From: Candidatus Falkowiibacteriota bacterium
Lineage (GTDB): Bacteria; Patescibacteriota; Patescibacteriia; Patescibacteriales; UBA12075
NCBI GenBank assembly: GCA_003647675.1
Contig: QMNH01000061.1
Span: forward strand, 1 to 6,097
Direction of reading: 5' to 3'
DNA length: 6,097 nt
Shown: piece after piece, positions 4,863 through 6,097 of the stretch
Layout: each line of letters starts with the position of its first letter
How positions within the stretch are numbered: position 1 is the stretch's first letter
Position numbers and translations under genes: made by a program
Notes under the pieces: generated by a model
What the model saw: only the letters and a program-made list of their open reading frames with translations
The model's database searches: none
Told to the model about the DNA's origin: nothing

Positions 4863-6097
4863 ATGTTTACAAATAGCCAACTTAAACAAATACTAATAAA
4901 ATCTGAAATTATTACCGCCCAAGATTTTGAAAAAAATGCCAAAGAAGCAAAGGAAAACAAAAAAAATCTGGAAAATCTTTTAGTAGAAAAAAAAATAATT
5001 TCACCTTTGGTTTTATATGAAAATGCCGCCAGTCTCTATAAAATACCTTTTATTGATTTAAAAAACCAGACTATCAGAAAAGACGTATTATTCACAATCC
5101 CCGAACCAATTGCTACTACCCATAATATTATTTCTTTTGACGTTAATGAAAAAGAAATTAAAATCGCGGCTTTAAATCCGGAGGATATTGAAATTTTTGA
5201 ATTTATTAAAAAAAAGACCGGCCTGGAGCCGAAGATCCACTTAACAACCCCGGAAAACATTAAAGAAACCCTAAAGCAATATCATAAAAGTCTAAAAGCT
5301 GAATTTGATTATTTGGACGGCAAGAAAAGCCCGTCCGGAGATAAAAACAATTTAAAAAAATTAGCTGAAGATTTACCGGTAGTTCGAATTGTAGATACTT
5401 TGCTTGAATATTCCGTAATCGAAAGCGCCAGCGATATTCACATTGAACCGGAAGAAAAAAATGTATTAGTCCGATATCGTATAGACGGAATTCTAAGAAA
5501 TGTCATGGTGCTTCCCAAAACAGTTCAATCCGGCATTGTTGCCAGAATAAAAATACTGGCTAATTTAAAAGTTGACGAGCACCGCCTACCACAAGACGGC
5601 CGCTTCAAAATTAAAACCGATGAATACAGGGTCGCTTTTAGAGTTTCTATTCTGCCGACATTTGACGGGGAAAAAATAGTATTAAGGCTTTTAAACGAAA
5701 AAGCCCAGGTACTATCCCTGGAACAACTCGGCTTGCAAACCGCGCCGCTTGCGAAAGTAAAAAACGGTATCTCAAAGCCGCATGGAATAATTCTAGTAAC
5801 CGGCCCGACCGGTTCGGGAAAAACAACTACCCTCTACACTATTTTAAACATTCTAAACACTCCTCAAGTTAATATATCAACCATAGAAGATCCGATTGAG
5901 TACCGCATGGCACACGTTAACCAATCTCAAGTCAACGCCAAAATTGGCTACACCTTTGCTAACGGCCTAAGATCTTTTTTGCGCCAGGATCCGGATATAA
6001 TTATGGTTGGTGAAATTCGCGATCAGGAAACAGCTGAAATTGCCGTACACGCCGCCATGACCGGACACTTGGTATTATCAACCATTCATACGAATGA
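4863..6097 (+). CDS. pilB: Type IV pilus assembly ATPase, PilB/GspE family, 3'-truncated
   Basis: This is a secretion-superfamily hexameric ATPase that powers pilin polymerisation from the cytoplasmic side of the membrane. The gene runs off the window after 411 codons; the family is usually about 560-580 residues. Residues 1 to about 145 look like the MshEN/T2SSE N-terminal domain, with the IPFIDL motif at 61-66. A linker follows (about 146-170). The ATPase part has SASDIHIEP (188-196), VRYRIDGIL (203-211), DEHRLPQDGRF (238-248), Walker A GPTGSGKT (314-321), the Asp box STIEDPIEYR (339-348), Walker B with RQDPDIIMVGEIRD (374-387) and the His box AAMTGHLVLSTIHTN (397-411, H402 and H409). The tetracysteine zinc site found in many members would lie beyond the edge and cannot be judged. 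PilB is preferred over the retraction ATPase PilT because PilT lacks this long N-terminal domain; GspE of type II secretion remains possible. The ATG at 4863 is the only start after an in-frame stop at 4818-4820; the next Met is residue 215. It has no Shine-Dalgarno. Confidence 0.93.
   Translation, partial: MFTNSQLKQILIKSEIITAQDFEKNAKEAKENKKNLENLLVEKKIISPLVLYENAASLYKIPFIDLKNQTIRKDVLFTIPEPIATTHNIISFDVNEKEIKIAALNPEDIEIFEFIKKKTGLEPKIHLTTPENIKETLKQYHKSLKAEFDYLDGKKSPSGDKNNLKKLAEDLPVVRIVDTLLEYSVIESASDIHIEPEEKNVLVRYRIDGILRNVMVLPKTVQSGIVARIKILANLKVDEHRLPQDGRFKIKTDEYRVAFRVSILPTFDGEKIVLRLLNEKAQVLSLEQLGLQTAPLAKVKNGISKPHGIILVTGPTGSGKTTTLYTILNILNTPQVNISTIEDPIEYRMAHVNQSQVNAKIGYTFANGLRSFLRQDPDIIMVGEIRDQETAEIAVHAAMTGHLVLSTIHTN

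Noticed and set aside
5036..5260. 74-codon minus-strand frame that looks like a hydrophobic peptide
   Set aside because: Antisense to the N-terminal domain of the pilus ATPase; its apparent hydrophobicity follows from the complement of Lys/Glu/Asn codons.

Overview
This AT-rich window reads as a piece of a compact bacterial chromosome. The extreme A/T bias of the spacers, short intergenic gaps, divergent but intact housekeeping proteins and a type IV pilus ATPase beside tRNA genes suggest a Candidate Phyla Radiation (Patescibacteria, Parcubacteria-like) genome. That placement is inferred from general character; no marker gene here proves it. All coding frames are open under the standard code, and no UGA recoding is needed.

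Layout: (1) 1-1003, plus strand, the C-terminal two thirds of gatB, a subunit of the tRNA-dependent amidotransferase. (2) 1004-1242, a regulatory spacer with a perfect-consensus sigma70-type promoter, two hairpins (the second a good intrinsic terminator) and a strong Shine-Dalgarno site. (3) 1243-2286, plus strand, pyrB (aspartate carbamoyltransferase) with an unusual cysteine-rich N-terminal extension. (4) A convergent terminator at about 2298-2336. (5) 2330-3277, minus strand, miaA, and 3335-4642, minus strand, miaB. These form a two-gene unit (miaB first) whose products act one after the other on A37 of tRNA: prenylation, then methylthiolation. (6) 4643-4862, a divergent spacer with overlapping promoter-like elements and a heptamer repeat array. 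(7) 4863 to the end, plus strand, the first 411 codons of a PilB/GspE-type pilus assembly ATPase, cut by the window edge.

Two themes go beyond routine annotation. First, the only evident pyrB promoter lies upstream of a strong terminator, and a 17-codon ORF runs through that terminator and stops at its T-run. This layout resembles pyrimidine-biosynthesis attenuation. Second, three separate period-7 tandem arrays lie within about 1.45 kb: two inside the miaB coding sequence, where a one-unit change would shift the frame, and one directly against the pilB start codon, where it offers repeated TATACT -10-like boxes. No mobile element, CRISPR array, tRNA or rRNA was seen. Nothing here amounts to a clearly new multi-gene system; the novelty candidates are the pyrB leader, the cysteine-rich ATCase extension and the heptamer arrays.
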